This document shows, piece by piece, positions 7,010 to 7,111 of a stretch of DNA of 7,111 nt; position 1 is the first letter of the stretch, and each line of letters opens with the position of its first letter. Below the pieces are notes generated by a model. The model saw only the letters and a list, made by a program, of their open reading frames with translations. It made no database searches and was not told the origin of the DNA. Position numbers and translations under genes: made by a program. Source of the stretch: Pseudomonadota bacterium (GTDB taxonomy: Bacteria > Pseudomonadota > Gammaproteobacteria > Xanthomonadales > Rhodanobacteraceae); NCBI GenBank assembly GCA_025351555.1, contig JANXVS010000300.1:1-7111 (forward strand), in the 5' to 3' direction.

Positions 7010-7038
7010 CGCCGGCAATTGCTCCTGCATTGCCGGCG
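7010..7038. repeat. 10-bp perfect inverted repeat upstream of TPR-sulfotransferase 3
   Basis: CGCCGGCAAT (7010-7019) and ATTGCCGGCG (7029-7038) are perfect reverse complements separated by 9 bases. The repeat lies between the terminator and the start of the third sulfotransferase, and its inner edge is 25 bases from the ATG. It has no run of T on either side, so it is not an intrinsic terminator. It could be a protein-binding operator or an RNA hairpin whose minus-strand loop reads GCAGGAGCA. The structure is directly visible; its role is unknown. Confidence 0.6.
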
Positions 7039-7058
7039 TACCGTCCATCCATGGACAT

Positions 7059-7088
7059 AAAAAAAGAGCCGCGCTTGCGCGCGGCTCT
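7059..7088 (-). terminator. Rho-independent terminator of a gene beyond the right edge
   Basis: On the minus strand a perfect 10-bp stem (AGAGCCGCGC pairing with GCGCGGCTCT) with a 4-base loop is followed at once by seven T. The T run is only on the minus-strand side, so it stops leftward transcription. It must end a gene lying right of the window. The 23 bases right of it contain TAG (7108-7106) and TAA (7102-7100) in one minus-strand frame, either of which could be that gene's stop. It also insulates TPR-sulfotransferase 3 from upstream transcription. Confidence 0.9.
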
Positions 7089-7111
7089 GAAGTTTACGCT
7101 TATTGCTAGAC

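Overview
The window looks like a stretch of GC-rich proteobacterial chromosome. Dense, short-gapped genes, GTG/ATG starts and the style of the TPR-sulfotransferases suggest a gammaproteobacterium of the Xanthomonadales (possibly Rhodanobacteraceae). That placement is an impression from protein style, not a database result. No tRNA, rRNA, CRISPR array, insertion sequence or attachment site is visible.

Left part (1-1919, + strand): a three-gene cell-surface signalling unit. It holds an ECF-type RNA polymerase sigma factor (5' end cut off by the window), a small one-pass membrane protein overlapping it by 4 bases and in the position of an anti-sigma factor, and an exported DUF4097-type beta-repeat protein. 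The small overlap and short gap indicate one transcript.

Middle (2012-5154, + strand): two paralogous TPR-sulfotransferases, 531 and 513 aa, separated by 5 bases. No convincing intrinsic terminator lies in the 92 bases after the DUF4097 gene, so read-through from the sigma operon is possible but unproven.

Right (5158-6984, - strand): a third, longer TPR-sulfotransferase (608 aa). It runs tail-to-tail into the second one with only 3 bases between the stop codons. Its upstream region holds a 10-bp inverted repeat and a strong minus-strand intrinsic terminator that closes a gene lying beyond the right edge.

All three sulfotransferases have N-terminal TPR helices for protein contact and a C-terminal PAPS-dependent domain with a PRSG[ST]T loop, a glutamate exactly 21 residues after the loop arginine, a DKxP motif, and a 3'-phosphate-binding arginine 25 residues after the DK lysine. 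This layout resembles protein-tyrosine sulfotransferases, so protein or peptide sulfation is a reasonable hypothesis. The substrate is unknown, and no PAPS-synthesis gene or obvious acceptor peptide is in view. The first enzyme has lost the usual serine of the 3'-phosphate site. The most interesting theme is a possible link between an envelope-sensing sigma operon and a set of diverged TPR-sulfotransferases.
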